The notes: generated by a model from the sequence alone, not told the origin. A stretch of 64,000 bases of DNA from Undaria pinnatifida (GCA_012845835.1 JABAKD010000014.1:8209074-8273073), one strand, 5' to 3'; shown: positions 22,748 to 34,930, counted from the stretch's first letter. Numbers and translations are program-made.

Positions 22748-25092
22748 AGGCTAGGCTTCTGCCGCTGCTGATGTTGTCAGTTATTGGGGAGGATGCAGCA
22801 CGACACACACACTGCTCGATGATGATCACTTTTACATATGATAAACCAGAGTTTTGTCTTTTCAGTGCTTGCCGCTGCTGCTGCTGCGAGGTACACGATA
22901 CGCTCCAATATCACACTTCAGCCCTCATGCCTCTCCACTCACTCTCTGTGCTGTGCCGAACACTCATGCTTAATTGCCTGGCCCTCGTCCAATCCTGAAC
23001 CGTCACCGAAGTTGGCCCCGCAGCAGCAGATGAAGTCCTCGCAATCCGCTGCCTTTCCGCAGACGCTTTATAGCCAATCGGTCTTGTCGAAAAAGGGTTG
23101 TAGCAGGGGTCCCCTCACCGTGGAGGCTATGCTCATTGTGACCACTCTCTCTTGCTCTCTCCTTTTTTCCCCGTTGCTCTGCGATGTGCGTAGCTCGTGC
23201 GCAGGCTGCTGCCGCGCGACCAGGGGGCTGCGTGTTTGCTATGTACCCCCCCCCGCCCCTTTGTTATATACAAGTATGCTTTAGAATGGTATTTTTTTCA
23301 TAGGAAATTATGTTGCGTAATGGGGGGGGGGGTGGGGTCTTCGTACCCCCCTCCCCCCTCTGGAAGGGTGAAAACATGTTTTGGCATGTAGGTGCCGTTT
23401 TTTTTTTGTTCGCCCCTGGCAGAACAATGGAAAATTGGGCGTGGTCGATGTTTTGATGAAAACAATACGGCCCGTTCTTGTCATTTTCCGTGTGTGTTTC
23501 CATCATTTTTATTTGAATGCACGTCGTATTGCAATCTAGTTTCCGGTAGGCCGACCACTCTTCTTTTGCTCTTTGTTCGAGGGGGCTACACCGCGTGGTG
23601 TGGTTGGGCCATCGGGCGCGGCGTCTTGCGGTGTCTTGGGGCGCACGGGGGCGCTGTGCATGGCGCTGCTGTGCAGGTACGAGATGCGCCGCAGTTTAAG
23701 CATTGTTGGGCTAGTGGAGCGACTGGTTGGGTAACAAATAATCTAAATACTCTTCTCACAGGTGTCTATCGAGATCTACCATGTAATGCATTGCCACTGT
23801 ATTTTTTGGGTGTCAGCTACGAGCGCGAACAGCATAGCTCGCTCTGCCCATGTGTCTCGCCGACAATTAACCCGATCATGTATACCTGTTATGGGTACGG
23901 CCACCAACTGACCCAATGCACCCCGCAACTCGGGCGGGTATCACTCACCCTGCATCGGGTACCGATGTCCGAGAAGGTCGCGCAATCGATATTGAATGAT
24001 GTGCTTTTCGTCTGTGTGGTGTCCTTCAAGAACTTGTTGTGCACGAAAAAAAGACTTGATCTGACTATAGACTAACAGGTGGACGATTCGCAGCAAGCCG
24101 TGTCAGAATATGTTTTCTTTGGCGGTCCGCCACCGCGTCCCGTTCTCGTTTAGAGGGAGGTATGCAGTGTGTTTCAGAGCCCATCCCGTACACCGCTACT
24201 AGCAGACGTGTACGCCGTGGGCTGCCATCCTCTGGTGGTGTTGGCTCCGAGACGGACCCCGACTCGCATCTTATCCACACCCTCACAACGCACGTATAAT
24301 ACAAGTATGACACAGAGCACATGAGTTATTGAGGTGAATTTTGTCAGCAACACCCCGACTAGGCTTTCGTGTGACAAAAATGTAGGCTATACCTGTAATG
24401 TCCCGAGAGTGTCATCTCGCCTTTGCGACGCAGCCAAAAAGAAGGGCACCCACAACGTTGACAGCCTCGTGCAGGGCCGAGCGCCACCGACCAAGCCGGT
24501 ACCCTCGCTACGATCGTGTGGTGGTTAATAGACGCACGGGCTTTGGTCTCGTATCTTGGTCCCAAGCCAAAAACCCCCCCGGAAGTTCCTTCGAACGTAT
24601 GGAGCGCGTATGTATATACTGTACAGGTATAATCTAGTATGTAAGGCTGGAACAGCAGTGCAGCATCAGCAGAGAAATATGAGTATTGACCCGAAACTCG
24701 TCGAACTCACGGATGACGTCCTTGGAATATTTTTATAAAATATGACTCGATATAAAAATACAAGCGCTCCGCTCCGCGGGCGGTTGACGCCGCCCCTACG
24801 CTCGCACGATGAAAACGTTGACAAAAAACTGTGCAGATGATGCAAAGGAGTACATGATTTCTAATAATTGGCCACTTGATAGTGCCAAGAGATGTGTTGG
24901 AAAGCTCGTTGCACAGCGCTGTTTTCTCGCTCGCGAGCTGACGTTTTTCTGTTCGTTGCCTTTTTTTCATGTGTACCGTACTACATGATAAGTATTCATG
25001 GAAATAAGGACAATGCTATATACATTTTGAAAATATGAAAAGAAAGAAAAGACTAAAAACATGGGAGTATAGAATGTTATTATGTATTAATT
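22745..25092. other. No recognised gene
   Basis: It contains a 227-residue plus-strand frame at 23392-24075 that crosses poly-T and poly-G tracts (23315-23411) and shows no recognised domain. The stretch ALPLYFLGVSYEREQHSS looks protein-like but is isolated. Minus-strand frames near 24.1-24.4 kb are equally unremarkable. Confidence 0.35.
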
Positions 25093-25479
25093 CTAAAGTG
25101 CCAAGAAGGACCGTTTGTAGGCTTCAAACGCTAAGGGTGCGTTGTGGAGCATAAATGGCGAATTTAGGCAGGATGCGGTTGCACACCGTTGACGAGTACA
25201 AATATGTCCCAGAACCACCGTAGCCCACCATTTTAGAACATAACGAAATAGGACGAGACGCCTTTCGCCCTGGGCCAAAAAAGGCAAGACCGTAATCGCG
25301 GACACCAATATTCACCTACTCTTATAGCACAAGTTCACTGGTGCGCGCACGGCAATACAATACATGCACGCCTATGGACTACGTGGCACTAGTAACAGTA
25401 CAACTTTTTCCCCATCCGCCGAAGGATAAAAAATAAAAATAAAAACTTTAACCGATAAAAACACGGACAATGAAAGTCC
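25093..25479. other. Leader of degenerate array, nothing distinct
   Basis: AT-rich; sequence style resembles the array that follows, but repeats cannot be aligned confidently by eye. Confidence 0.3.
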
Positions 25480-27060
25480 TGCCCTTGGAAAAAAACTTCG
25501 CAGTCCATCAACACCCTAGTGGTGTTTGTAGATCGAGCATGATCACGAAACAATGCAGGATGTGGCCGCACACCGTTGGCACCAACGTACACGCGCTTTA
25601 TACAACTTCAGCCGACAATGATACTGACAACGACATTCCTCTCGCCTATGAATGTCAGTGGTGCGCTGTAGCGCGCACAAGGCATGCCTATCTATTATGC
25701 GTTAACAAGGATACGTACATACTCTATAGTCTATGGCATACGGTTGCCACGGCGTCGCGCGCACATGTTCGTGCAGCAGAGCCTACTGAGAACAGAACGA
25801 AGTACTGAAGGACACGTCCGTTTCCCATGCCCGAATAAGGGGAAATCAATATGTTTGGCGTCAACATGCACCAGCTCCATAGACTATAACGAAAGGGTAC
25901 TATAGCGCGCGTATGGCCCAAAACTATACGTGTGGCATACAACGCCGAGCGCAGAATGATGAACTTACACGGTTATAGCACTCCACTACACAATACAATT
26001 GAGAGAGAGAGATCCCCACCGCTTGTTCCTCCGAAAAAAGAAAAAAGGAGGGATAGATGGACGATGAATGCAGGCCTATAGTCAATATTGAAACAAAAAT
26101 AAGTAGTCGAGGAGATGCCCTTTCCCCTTGTCGTTGAGGGCGACGCACAGACCATCCAATGATGCAGGGTGTGGCCCTACACCGTTGCCACCAAGGTACA
26201 CGTACTCTATACAACTTCAGCCGACAACAAGAATACTAACAATGAAATTCCTCCCGCCTCTAGGAAGAAGGAAAGTTTCCCGTCCATTCAAGCTAGCGGT
26301 TTGCGGTAGAGCGCACATTGCGTGACTATCTCTAAGCGTCGAAAGCGACGTAAACGTACTTTGAACTCCGGAGTATCACGTAAGATGGCCGTGGTGTCAC
26401 GAACTCATGTACGCGTAGCAGAGACAACTGAGAACACCCTAGAATTTTAGCTGACAAAAACATGGACGATGAAATTCGTCCTCTCCCTTGGAAAAAAACT
26501 TTGCAGTCTATCAACGCTAATGCTGCTGGTAGTTCGAACATGATCATGAAAAAGCGCAGGATGTGGCCGTACACTGTTGGCACTAACGTGCACGTCCTCT
26601 GTACAACTTCAGCGGGCAATGATACTGGCAACGAAACTCCTTTACCCTCTTATAACAGAAAGAAGAAATTAAAGGGACGCCCCCCTCTCTTGAGAAAGTA
26701 AGGAAAATCTTAATCGCTGAGGCTGATGTACAGAGCATCTAATAATGCAGGGTGTGGCCGCACACCGTGTCTCCAACGTACACGTGCTCTACACAACTAA
26801 AGCCGACAGTAATACAAGCAATGAAATCCCTCTCCCCTCTGGGCGAAAGAAGGAAGGTTTGTCGTCTACTAACACCAGAGGTGTGCTGTGGAACGTACTT
26901 GGCATGGCTATCTCTAAGCGTCGACAGCGACGTCCATGTACTTTACATCGCATAAGATGGCCATGGCGGCCCGAACGCATGTACGCGTAACAGAGACTAC
27001 TGAGAACCGAATAAAGTACGTAAGTTGATACCAACGAACATTCACTGTATATAACTACCA
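25480..27060. repeat. Degenerate tandem array with two alternating unit types
   Basis: The phrase GCAGG[A/G]TGTGGCCG.ACACCG followed by CCAACGTACACG.GCT.TA.ACAACT.AGCCGAC occurs at about 25555, 26164, 26555 and 26747. Units at 25555 and 26555 share an upstream block (GGAAAAAAACTT.GCAGTC.ATCAAC). Units at 26164 and 26747 share a different one (GACG.ACAGA.CATC.AATGATGCAGG). A trailing block GTACGCGTA.CAGAGAC.ACTGAGAAC occurs at 26.42 and 26.98 kb, with a diverged form at 25.78 kb. Small frames within the units are not conserved. Confidence 0.7.
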
Positions 27061-28040
27061 ACTTATTACGTTATTCCGTACATACATACCGTCTGCATGA
27101 TCGCCTCCCAACCTATGCCAAGCGAAGTATGACTAACGAAGTAACGTAATTGAGCGCGTGTACACTAAGCGTTCCTTTCAAAATAATAACGATTCGCATC
27201 TCTCCCTTTCGTTAACAATGGCGGTGACATTGCATGACCACATCACCTCGCCTGTTGTATTTGGCAATATGTATATCTTTCTTATAATTAGCGATGTCAG
27301 AAAATAATGGTATCTACATGATTGTACCTATCGATTGAAATATTCTATCCTTCGATCCATGTACAGTAACAAATTATGAAGCTTTTAACACGTTGTTTAC
27401 TACACCTGAGAACTGGGTTGCATACTACATGTAACATCAAACCTTCTACAAAACTAAACATTACCAGGCGGGTGATATAAAGGGGTGTCTTCTTGCTGCA
27501 ACCGTCAGATTCGTCCCCTTCAAGGATTTATAGTTTCCGCGCACATATTGAAATGCTCGCCCCCCCGCCCCCCCCCCCCCCGATCCCTCTCGTTCAAACG
27601 CCCCACCTGAAATCAAAATCTGCCAGAGTACTAAACACTACCAGCCAGCTGATATCATCTCATTATTCATCTAGCCATCCATGCTGTAGGTCCAACTCAT
27701 CTCCGCCTTCCCCCCCCCCCCACCCGCCCTTTTGTTCCCCGCCCAGTTCGTTCAAACGCCCCACTTACAATCGAAATCGGCCACAGTAATAAACACTTCT
27801 AAGCAGTTGATATCACGTCATTATCTTTCTAGCCATCCATGACGTAGCTTTCATTCATTCCCCCTCCCCCCCTCCAACGCCCCCTCCTTTCCCACCAACC
27901 GCATGATCGCCTGGACCCAGCACCGCGCGTATAGTAAGCCCCTACATATATGATTGATACGCGCGATCGGAGGATCACACACAATGTTGCGAACATCAGT
28001 GTCGACCAAATATTTGATCTCATAGCTGGAGTGCATCTTA
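27061..28040 (-). repeat. GR family, copy F, long subfamily
   Basis: Inverted counterpart of copy B. It shares the subfamily extension (ATGATCGCCTCCCAACCTAT, CACATCACCTCGCCTG) at 27.07-27.29 kb and runs through two C-rich tracts (27560-27582 and 27709-27722). It ends with CGCGCGATCGGAGGATCACA and TTTGATCTCATAGCTGGAGTG at about 28035. Copy G follows with no gap. Confidence 0.75.
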
Positions 28041-28800
28041 ATATTATATGTGACCTAAACCTTATGAACCCCCCCCCCCCCCCCCCCCCCCCCCGGCTTT
28101 TCCCTCGCTTCCTCTTGCTTAAGCGCCCCACCTAATATCGAAATCCGCAGGAGTAATAAACACTTCCACGCCCTGGATATCGCCTCGTTATCGTTTTAGA
28201 GCCGTCCATGCCGCTGCTGCAATTTCCACCCACCCCCGCCCCCAACCCCCCTCCTTCCCCACCACCCGCGCCATCGCCTAGAACTAGCACCACGCGTATA
28301 GCAAACCCCTATATGCGACCAAAAGCCCTCCCCCCTCGCCCCCCGCCCCCCCCGCCACATTCCCCTCCCTTCCCCCACAAGAAATATTCATATTTCCACG
28401 CAGAAATTTACCTACCCCACCCGTCCCCTCCCCCCCCTCCCCCCCTCCCGCCTCCTTTTGATCAATATCAGGCCCCCACGTCCTTAAAAACTCCGCCCTC
28501 CCCTCACCGGATATCCGATTCACAGGATTCACTTTATAAATTGATGCATTTCCTTCCACAGCTGTCAGATTTTGTCCCCCGCGCAAACGGCCTATCTAGT
28601 TTCTGCGCACATACTGCCCAACGTCACCCAGTTGACCCTGATAGCCACATTGTAGTTGCAAGGGGAGTCGCCGACCTATATCCTTAAATGAGGACACACA
28701 ACCCGTAATACGCGCGATCGGAGTATCACACACAGCTTGCAAAGATGAATTTCGACAAAATATTCGATCTCACAGCTGGAGTGTATTTTAATTTTTATAA
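28041..28800 (-). repeat. GR family, copy G, near complete, tandem to copy F
   Basis: Reads ATATTATATGTGACCTAAACC, a 31-base C tract (28067-28095), the standard inverted modules, and ends GATCTCACAGCTGGAGTGTA near 28780. It sits directly after copy F in the same orientation, sharing the AGCTGGAGTG motif between them, like units of a tandem array. Confidence 0.85.
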
Positions 28801-29239
28801 TATAACACAAGATGCTAAATCACTCAAGGCTAAAAAGTGGGGACACGTATGAAACGAAACATTGAGTCGTGGCCGCGCGGCACTAACAACTAATTCGCTC
28901 AGCCCCATGTGCACGTGTGACTATGACACCTTCGTAAGATGTTAACAGTCCTGTGTGCATATGTTGCTGAGAAAGATGTACAAACAGGCACAAGGCAAGA
29001 ATCTCAGCTATACAAAACATCCAGGAAACATCGCGGTTACGCAGACGTTAACAGCTTGGAGATGCAGGAATTTCTTCGTCCTTGAAAGAGTGGACGGAAA
29101 GATGTCCGGATGATGGTTCGGTTGAAGATATTGTCATGCTGAGGAGTTAATGCCGGAACTCCTGCAAGACAGTTGAAAGCAGCAAGGTGCAGTAGGGGCG
29201 GTGGCGTTTGGTGGAATGAAAAATAAATGCATTACCTTC
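28801..29239. other. Probable Helitron 3' non-coding region
   Basis: AT-moderate sequence between GR copy G and the OTU segment. A short inverted repeat GGAGTT..AACTCC lies at 29143-29162, but no clear CTRR terminus could be placed, so the Helitron boundary remains open. Confidence 0.3.
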
Positions 29240-29269
29240 CAAGCATTATGCGTTGTAATGTAGAGACAC

Positions 29270-29720
29270 GTAGTGCATGAAAGAGGGAAAGTATAAAACA
29301 TTGCAGGTGTTGTCGGTAGGAGGAGGAGGGTACGGTTGACCTGAATAGAAACCGAATGTTGCTGTAGGCAAGCTGTGCAGCCATGATTTCGATGTACCCG
29401 GCATACGCGCAGGGGTTGGCCTTGAATTCAAGATAATTTTGAGCAGACGAGTACAAAGTAGGAGGGGCATTGAGTATTTGTGCGGATTCGATGCCTATAC
29501 CGAAGGAAATGGCGTCGTGGAAAGATAATTCTGCATTTGGCAGTGTGTCGTGCAGGTGATCTTGAATATGTTGTAGGATGTTGGCTCGAGTTGTAGCGTG
29601 TTGTTCAGAGTTACTGAAAACTTTGCGTGAAATGCATCGAAGCAGGCAAGCTCCATCTCCTAGTTCGTTAACAATATTCCAGGGATTACCAGAAGGAGGT
29701 GGCGGAGACGGAGGGGGGCG
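29270..29720 (-). pseudogene. OTU-like cysteine protease segment of the Helitron
   Basis: Minus-strand frame read through 29720-29300: NIVNELGDGACLLRCIS carries the OTU signature GDG-x-C (catalytic Cys near 29650). NYLEFKANPCAYAGYIEIMA follows, matching the conserved middle of OTU domains. After a frameshift near 29300, FPSFMHYVSLHY supplies the His of the catalytic dyad (near 29275). The segment follows the helicase C-terminus directly in a different frame, so it was either a fused C-terminal domain now frameshifted or a separate overlapping ORF. OTU domains are known in some Helitron proteins, and their role there is unclear. Confidence 0.7.
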
Positions 29721-31219
29721 GGATGAGTATGGCTAAGGTATAGTACCTTGACGAGAGATAAAAAGGAGGATGAGGTGGGACAAATGTGCCAACAACGGCC
29801 TTGATGAAGGGAGGGCATACAACGTTAGGAGCATGGGGAACACCGATAGCTATATGCAAAGGCGGAAGCGGGCACATGATGGAGTGCCAGTTTTTGATGC
29901 GGCTAAGGGCAACGTATAGCTGGCCATGAGCGAAGATGTCGTTTCGCAAATTGAGCCCAACGCGAGATAATGCTTATCCTTGGAACTTTGTATATTGTCA
30001 GGGAGTATGCGAGCCGGAGAGGGAATTGTACACGACTGAACTTGATTCCCTGTCGGCCGACATGGGCGTGGAAGTTAATTCGTGGCACGGGGACAATGAA
30101 TCGTAGACGTTAGAGGAGCTGAGTCTGGATTGCGCGCGACTTAGGTGAAACTTCCGAAACAAAGCATTTCTGACCGTTGACAAATCCTTCTCCAAAGTTT
30201 TTAATTTCTGGCAAGCATGGCGAGGTCGTTTGGACGGAGAACCAATTCACGAGGGGGCACACCCTGAATATCGAGAAAGTTAAGGTGCTCTGGGGCAGCA
30301 AAAGCCGTGTTGGGGTTGGAGTCGTCGCTGATAAGGCTATCGGAACTGAAGAAAGAGACGGGGTTTTGCGATCGTCTTTCGGCTATTTCTTTGTTGGCGG
30401 CGTCAATAGCAGTGTTGGAAGTGGCAAGGATAGCACAGTCATGCATAAAATGAGTATCTTTGTTTAAGGTAGGGTAGACGAAGTTGACGAGATCGTCAAA
30501 GCTTGTAGTAAACTTAAGCTTGTAGTGGTCACTGTAGACGTGTCATTGGTGTTGGAGAGAGCAACCATATCGCCGTTGGGCATGTAAACAGTTGGCTGCC
30601 TACCCTCTCCAACCGTGCGAACGAAGGAGGCATACTGTTCGTCTTCCTTGTCACGTTGCGAAGCCGTGAGACGAAGACGGGTAATGTTGGACCATAGGAA
30701 GCTTGAAATGACTGCGGCTTCCACTGTGTCTGAAGTGGAACCATATTCGACAACAGGACCAATTTACCTCCAATCTCCACTGAATAGAATTGTTTTACCA
30801 CCGAAGAGAGTGTGGTTATTTAGCACATCTTGTAAATATTTGTTCAACGCGTCAACACAATATTTGTGCGTCATTGGGACTTCATCCCAGATAATAAGGT
30901 CACAGTTGCGGATGAGTTCCGCGGGTTGCGATTCACCACGAATGCTGAACAAAGCTTCAGATACAAGGTTGCCTTCAAGTGGCAATTTAAACATTGAGTG
31001 AGGGGTCCAGCCTCCTGGTAGTTGGAGCGCCGCAATTCCGGTTAAAGCAACTGCTAGAACGACTCGCCCATCCCCACGCAAACGTGCTGCTATGACCTTC
31101 TCAGTGAACGTCTTTCCGGTGCCCGCGGGACTGCCAGCCGTGTAAGCACCTGGTCTGTCTAAAGTAACCGGGTTGGTGACGGTGGTGTAAATAGCGCGTT
31201 GTTCCGGAGTTAGGAGCAT
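29686..31219 (-). pseudogene. PIF1-like helicase domain of the Helitron
   Basis: It opens at ATG 31219 (MLLTPEQRAIY). Walker A is GSPAGTGKT near 31130, one residue off the usual GPGGTGKT. LAVALTGIAALQLPGG, Walker B with LIIWDEVPM near 30895, and FSGDWRQ near 30780 follow. A frameshift at 30764-30770 moves the reading to TRLRLTASQRDKEDEQYASF. Further shifts precede ILATSNTAIDAANKEI near 30420. The last motif, GQLYVALSRIKNW near 29915, matches helicase motif VI. The domain unwinds donor DNA in the rolling-circle-like transposition model. Several frameshifts make it non-functional here. Confidence 0.85.
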
Positions 31220-31222
31220 TTG

Positions 31223-31633
31223 TTATCCATCGGCGTACGTTTTGTGTTCAATGCGATCGAAAGCGCGCCTGGCACATTGAGGTTCTGACAGTTGGTGGAT
31301 CGCAGAAGGAAGATTAACTTGTTCGTTGTTTTTTCCTTGGAGCTGTAACTTAAGATCTATTTGGCGCAAGGCTTCAGAAACAGCTTGAGCTCGGGTCATG
31401 GACATGAACAAGTCGTCAATTAGGTCGTCTTGAAAGTTGTGCCATAATTTCTGGGCTGGAACACCATCTAGAATTAGAGTTCCCAAAAAACCTCGAAGCA
31501 AATACCCTGTTTGGAAACACATGGCTTCTTGCACGGATACGAAACACCCCTCGTCGCCCGTGATCAGTCCTCGAGCCCGGACTGCGTCGTGAAAGCTAGG
31601 ATGTAGAACGGGTGGTCCAATATCCATCTGCAC
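31223..31633 (-). pseudogene. Helitron linker region between Rep and helicase
   Basis: The 136-residue frame contains LHPSFHDAVRARGLITGDEGC, typical of the segment preceding the helicase in Helitron proteins (the usual form is roughly TF..A...RGLL.DD). ALRQIDLKLQLQG and LSEPQCARRAFDRIEH follow. It ends with a stop just before the helicase ATG; in an intact element the two would be continuous. Confidence 0.7.
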
Positions 31634-31849
31634 AGTGCGTAATTCAGTAAACGACCTTGCAGGTATTTTGTGCAGGAGGAGTCAAACGTAGAAAAGGTCG
31701 CCAACAGCAGGGCTTTTGAAATGGATACGGCATATATGTTCTGTGGTTCTTGCGGAAACTATGCTACCATAATGATCAAGCCACTTCCCGACAGGGGCAA
31801 TAGATGAGCAAGGGTCATTTTTTTTTTCCTTGGCAATAATGTAGAAATC

Positions 31850-33110
31850 GAAGCAGTCAAGCAGAGCCTTGAGAAACAGGCCGCGGTAGGCCGTTTGAAA
31901 TAATGCATGAGATTCGAAGTGGTGTTGCTGGCGATGGCAGCGCGCTGTTCAGCGGGTACTCGACGCTGTTTTCATTCTCAAGGCGGGCATGAATATGTGT
32001 AATTGAGCGATAACGGCTTTGTGATTCAAAGCCGAGCATTCTCCAAGTAGCCTCTGCATCGCGTTGTGCGGTACATTTCTATTCCATTTGTAATTCCAGA
32101 GATTCTGGCTTTCGCGAAATCGTTGCCTTTTGCAGTATACTTGTAAAGGTATTTGTCGCACGAAGCTGCTGTAACGACATCAATGCACACATGGCAATCT
32201 AGTAGAAGTACGGGTTGTGGGGAACAGCCCATTGGTTGCCGACGGGTATATCGACCAGGGTATTGCCAACTTTGTTGCGCACGGTGGGATTTTTAACATT
32301 TTTCCTCCTACAGTATTCTGCGCGACCGCTGCGTTCATTTAGCGTGGCTGTTGTTGTGAACGGTTGGGGGTAGTACTTATTGCAAGACTTGGTGTTGGTA
32401 TCCCGGTTTCTTTGCATGCACGGTGCATTGACGTTGTAGGAGCCACAGGACTTATTAATAATATATTTGAGAACCAGTCTGCCGCCTACGATGGATTCAT
32501 CAGGCAACTGTGCCCACACCCACGAGTCCATTTTGATTAAGGACATCAGGACCTGCATCTTTAAACTTGACCATGACATGTGCATGAGGAAGCCCTCGTT
32601 TTTGGTACTTAATAACAGACATATGAAAATAGTAAGGCCCAAAGACCTTGCCGCTCTTAAGGTGGGACGTTAGAACGCCAAGCTTGTTTTTGAAAACCCT
32701 GCAGCAAAGGTCTGGACCGTCAGAAGCTTGCTGTCCATATAGGAGGTTTTGCACAATTTCAGGCCAAAAGGGATTGAAAGTCACTGTTATCATGAGGTAT
32801 GGTATCCTCTTTCTGTTCACAACTGCAAGAGCGTCTTCTGTGTCATGTTTACGTTTCGTGGGTGATCCGTGAAATGTAACGGGTAGAAGCTGGCCAGGTT
32901 TATCGGTCCCACTTGATTGTGAAATAGAACAAGCCGTGGCTAACCTTTGTTGAAATGGAGCTGCTTCCATAAACGTCAGCTGATTTTCTTCCATGCGAGA
33001 CAGGTTGTCTGTGCTCCACCCTGAGTTATCTTTGGAAGACACGATCAGCAAGAATGCGTTGTCTGCAGTAGAGCGGTGAAGTAACATGGGTATTGCCTGC
33101 AATGGTTATA
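31850..33110 (-). pseudogene. Helitron Rep (HUH endonuclease) domain, fragmented
   Basis: The 33102-32500 frame carries YLMITVTFNPFWPEI, then KRGLPHAHVMVKF near 32570, the HUH metal-binding motif (His-Ala-His). The next frame (32642-32199) has the cysteine-bearing VNAPCM and CNKYYPQPF block typical of Helitron Rep. YLYKYTAKGND near 32140 holds the catalytic tyrosine pair region. Downstream pieces around 31.9-32.1 kb (LNHKAVIAQL, IHARLENENSVEY) lie in shifted frames. HUH endonucleases nick and covalently join DNA. The frame breaks make this copy inactive. Confidence 0.85.
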
Positions 33111-33321
33111 GTTCGAGATTTTTTCGGCGGGTTTTCAAGGGCATTGCCTGGGCTCCAACCAGCTTCAACGTGCATAAATAACAAAGGGTTCTGGAGGCTT
33201 TCGTATGCCGGCGACTGACAAGGAAGGAAACGAGAATGGGCGTCTGGGCTATCTTGGGGATAGGTGATCACAGAACGAGTAGTCACGTCCTGTTCACCTG
33301 ATGTGTAAAGGATTCCGCGAT

Positions 33322-34097
33322 TTATGGGGCGGAAGCTTGCTGCCCAAGGACGTTTCCGTCATTTACTCTGCTAGTTTCTGCAAAGGAGATAGAGGCTGGT
33401 TCCAAACTATTAGAGTTGCTATTGACGATGTCGTTGACCGCTGCACGGTATTGCTGGGCTAATGAAATGTTATCTTGAACGTGGTTGCGTAAGATTTCAG
33501 CAATGCCAAGGTCAATGCCCAGATGTTGCGCCTGGTCTACAAACTCGGAGTCGTAAATGTAAAATCTTGAGCTGTTGAAAACATTCATGGTTTAGTATTT
33601 TTCTTGCAAGTCGAAGATACGATCGTAGGCTTTACCATGCAAGGTGAGCAATGACGGGGGTTTTGGATTAGTCTAAGTTCTATTTTCACAACCTCCTGCA
33701 CCAAGAGCCGTGAAGGAGAATAGGCCATTGTATTCACGTTGGTAGGTACTAAATGCTTCCGTATTAAAGAGACGCCAGATATTGTCACCGACAGGTCGAA
33801 GACGTGGGATTGCAACGGCGCCGGACTCGCAACGGTTAAACGGGCTTTCTTCCCACCAAATCCGTGCGCCGTGATGCTTGCAAGTGAAGTTGTTTAGGTC
33901 ATTCAAATCAGGATACCGAAAATAAGTTGTTTGGGGGACGTATAAATCAGGAGCGTTGAAGGCCTAAATGCCGAGAGGTCGCCGGGGCGGTGGATTTCGC
34001 AAAGTGGGGACATTGCTTCGAAGAGCGTAGGAATTGTGAGAGTTGGAGGTAAGAGCAGTCCTGCGAGTGACATTCTAGAAATGACGCTGAAGGGCAT
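33322..34097 (-). pseudogene. Helitron N-terminal region
   Basis: The frame at 33906-33673 reads CKHHGARIWWEE followed by NTEAFSTYQREYNGLFSFTA. This matches the N-terminal zinc-finger-like and FAF[TS]S blocks found before the Rep domain of Helitrons. The next frame (33588-33322) has YIYDSEFVDQAQHLGIDLG. The 34097-33903 frame upstream is weaker. Pieces are in different frames, consistent with decay. Confidence 0.65.
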
Positions 34098-34129
34098 GAC
34101 GACGGCGACCGATTTGATCGGGTGTCAGG

Positions 34130-34549
34130 TGTACGTCTGCTAGCTAAGATGGCAGCGCGCAGACCTCGAAGGAGACGGCTCTGAGCCTAATTTCTGTGCC
34201 ATTGGTAGACTCCGACGACATGTGTTTATTTCGAGGGTATTTCAACCGGTAGTAAGGCTTACCTTCGAAACTCGTCACCGAAGTCCGGAGGGATTGTTGC
34301 GCACGCCAATATGTTTTCTTCTTGTTGTTTGTGTAGAAGTTCCTAGGATTTCACTCTTTTCCTTTTCATCGAGGATTCTTCGAACCTGTGCAGGCACGTT
34401 GAGGTTCAGCGCAACGTTTGGTGCAAGTATTAAGTACTGCTGCTGAAAAGAGGCATGTTCGGATTCAGCGCAACAGTGTGATTATTACAGACAAAACCAA
34501 GGAACGCGTGCGAATAAGTACATTAGTAGATACAATACTAGGAAACTAA
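34130..34549. other. No recognised feature
   Basis: Sequence beyond the recognisable Helitron N-terminus, probably its 5' non-coding end in part. No terminal TC motif could be assigned. Confidence 0.35.
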
Positions 34550-34558
34550 AAAAAAAAG

Positions 34559-34930
34559 CGCCCAAAAGATGAAAGACTAATAACTTGAACAAAAGCGAAA
34601 AACAGACGACCCAATAATGGCACCAACAAATATAAATCAGTTACCTAAAACCATAGTATGTGGTTTAAACCTTCAAATGGAGGTCCCGTTTAGCCTAATG
34701 GTAATACAAGCAGGAGGACACGCCAGAAGGAAATCACCACAAAAACGCACCCGAAAGATGAAAGGTTAACAAAATGAAAAAAAATCGAAAATCAAACGAC
34801 ACAACCTCTCAACCACACCAAAATTAGACTAGTCAATGAACCAAGCGTACGTGGTTCTAACCTCAAAGTCTAAGTATCTCTTTGCCCAATGATATTGCAA
34901 GGCCGGAGGGCACTCCAGCAGGTAGTCGCC
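34559..34930 (+). repeat. tRNA-related SINE-like dimer, two units of about 187 bp
   Basis: Two head-to-tail units share GCACCCGAAAGATGAAAG-like starts, the AAATCGAAAA..A.ACGAC block, GTACGTGGTT.TAACCT-like sequence, and a CCCGTTTAGCCTAATGGTAA / CTCTTTGCCCAATGATATT block that resembles a polymerase III A box. Both are followed by GGAGG.CAC.CCAG.AGG. The second unit is more diverged. A convincing B box is lacking. Confidence 0.5.

Larger units (their letters stand above)
29240..34100 (-). mobile_element. Helitron, autonomous type, decayed
   Basis: Reading the minus strand from 34.1 to 29.24 kb gives the Helitron order. First comes an N-terminal region with a Cys/His motif and FSFTALGAGG. Next come the Rep domain with its HUH motif and a YLYKY tyrosine motif, a linker, and the PIF1-type helicase with Walker A and B. 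An OTU-like protease segment comes last. At least six frame changes split the protein, so this copy is inactive. Terminal TC and hairpin-CTRR ends were not found. Codon-level similarity persists across the shifts, indicating moderate age. Confidence 0.9.

Noticed and set aside
23392-24075. 227-residue protein-coding gene
   Set aside because: It crosses homopolymer tracts, has no recognised domain and no supporting splice or start context.
25480-27060. CRISPR-like array
   Set aside because: Units are hundreds of bases long, degenerate, and the context is eukaryotic; no repeat-spacer pattern of 20-50 bp exists anywhere in the window.
29143-29162. Helitron 3' terminal hairpin
   Set aside because: The stem is only six base pairs and no CTRR end follows at the expected distance on the minus strand.
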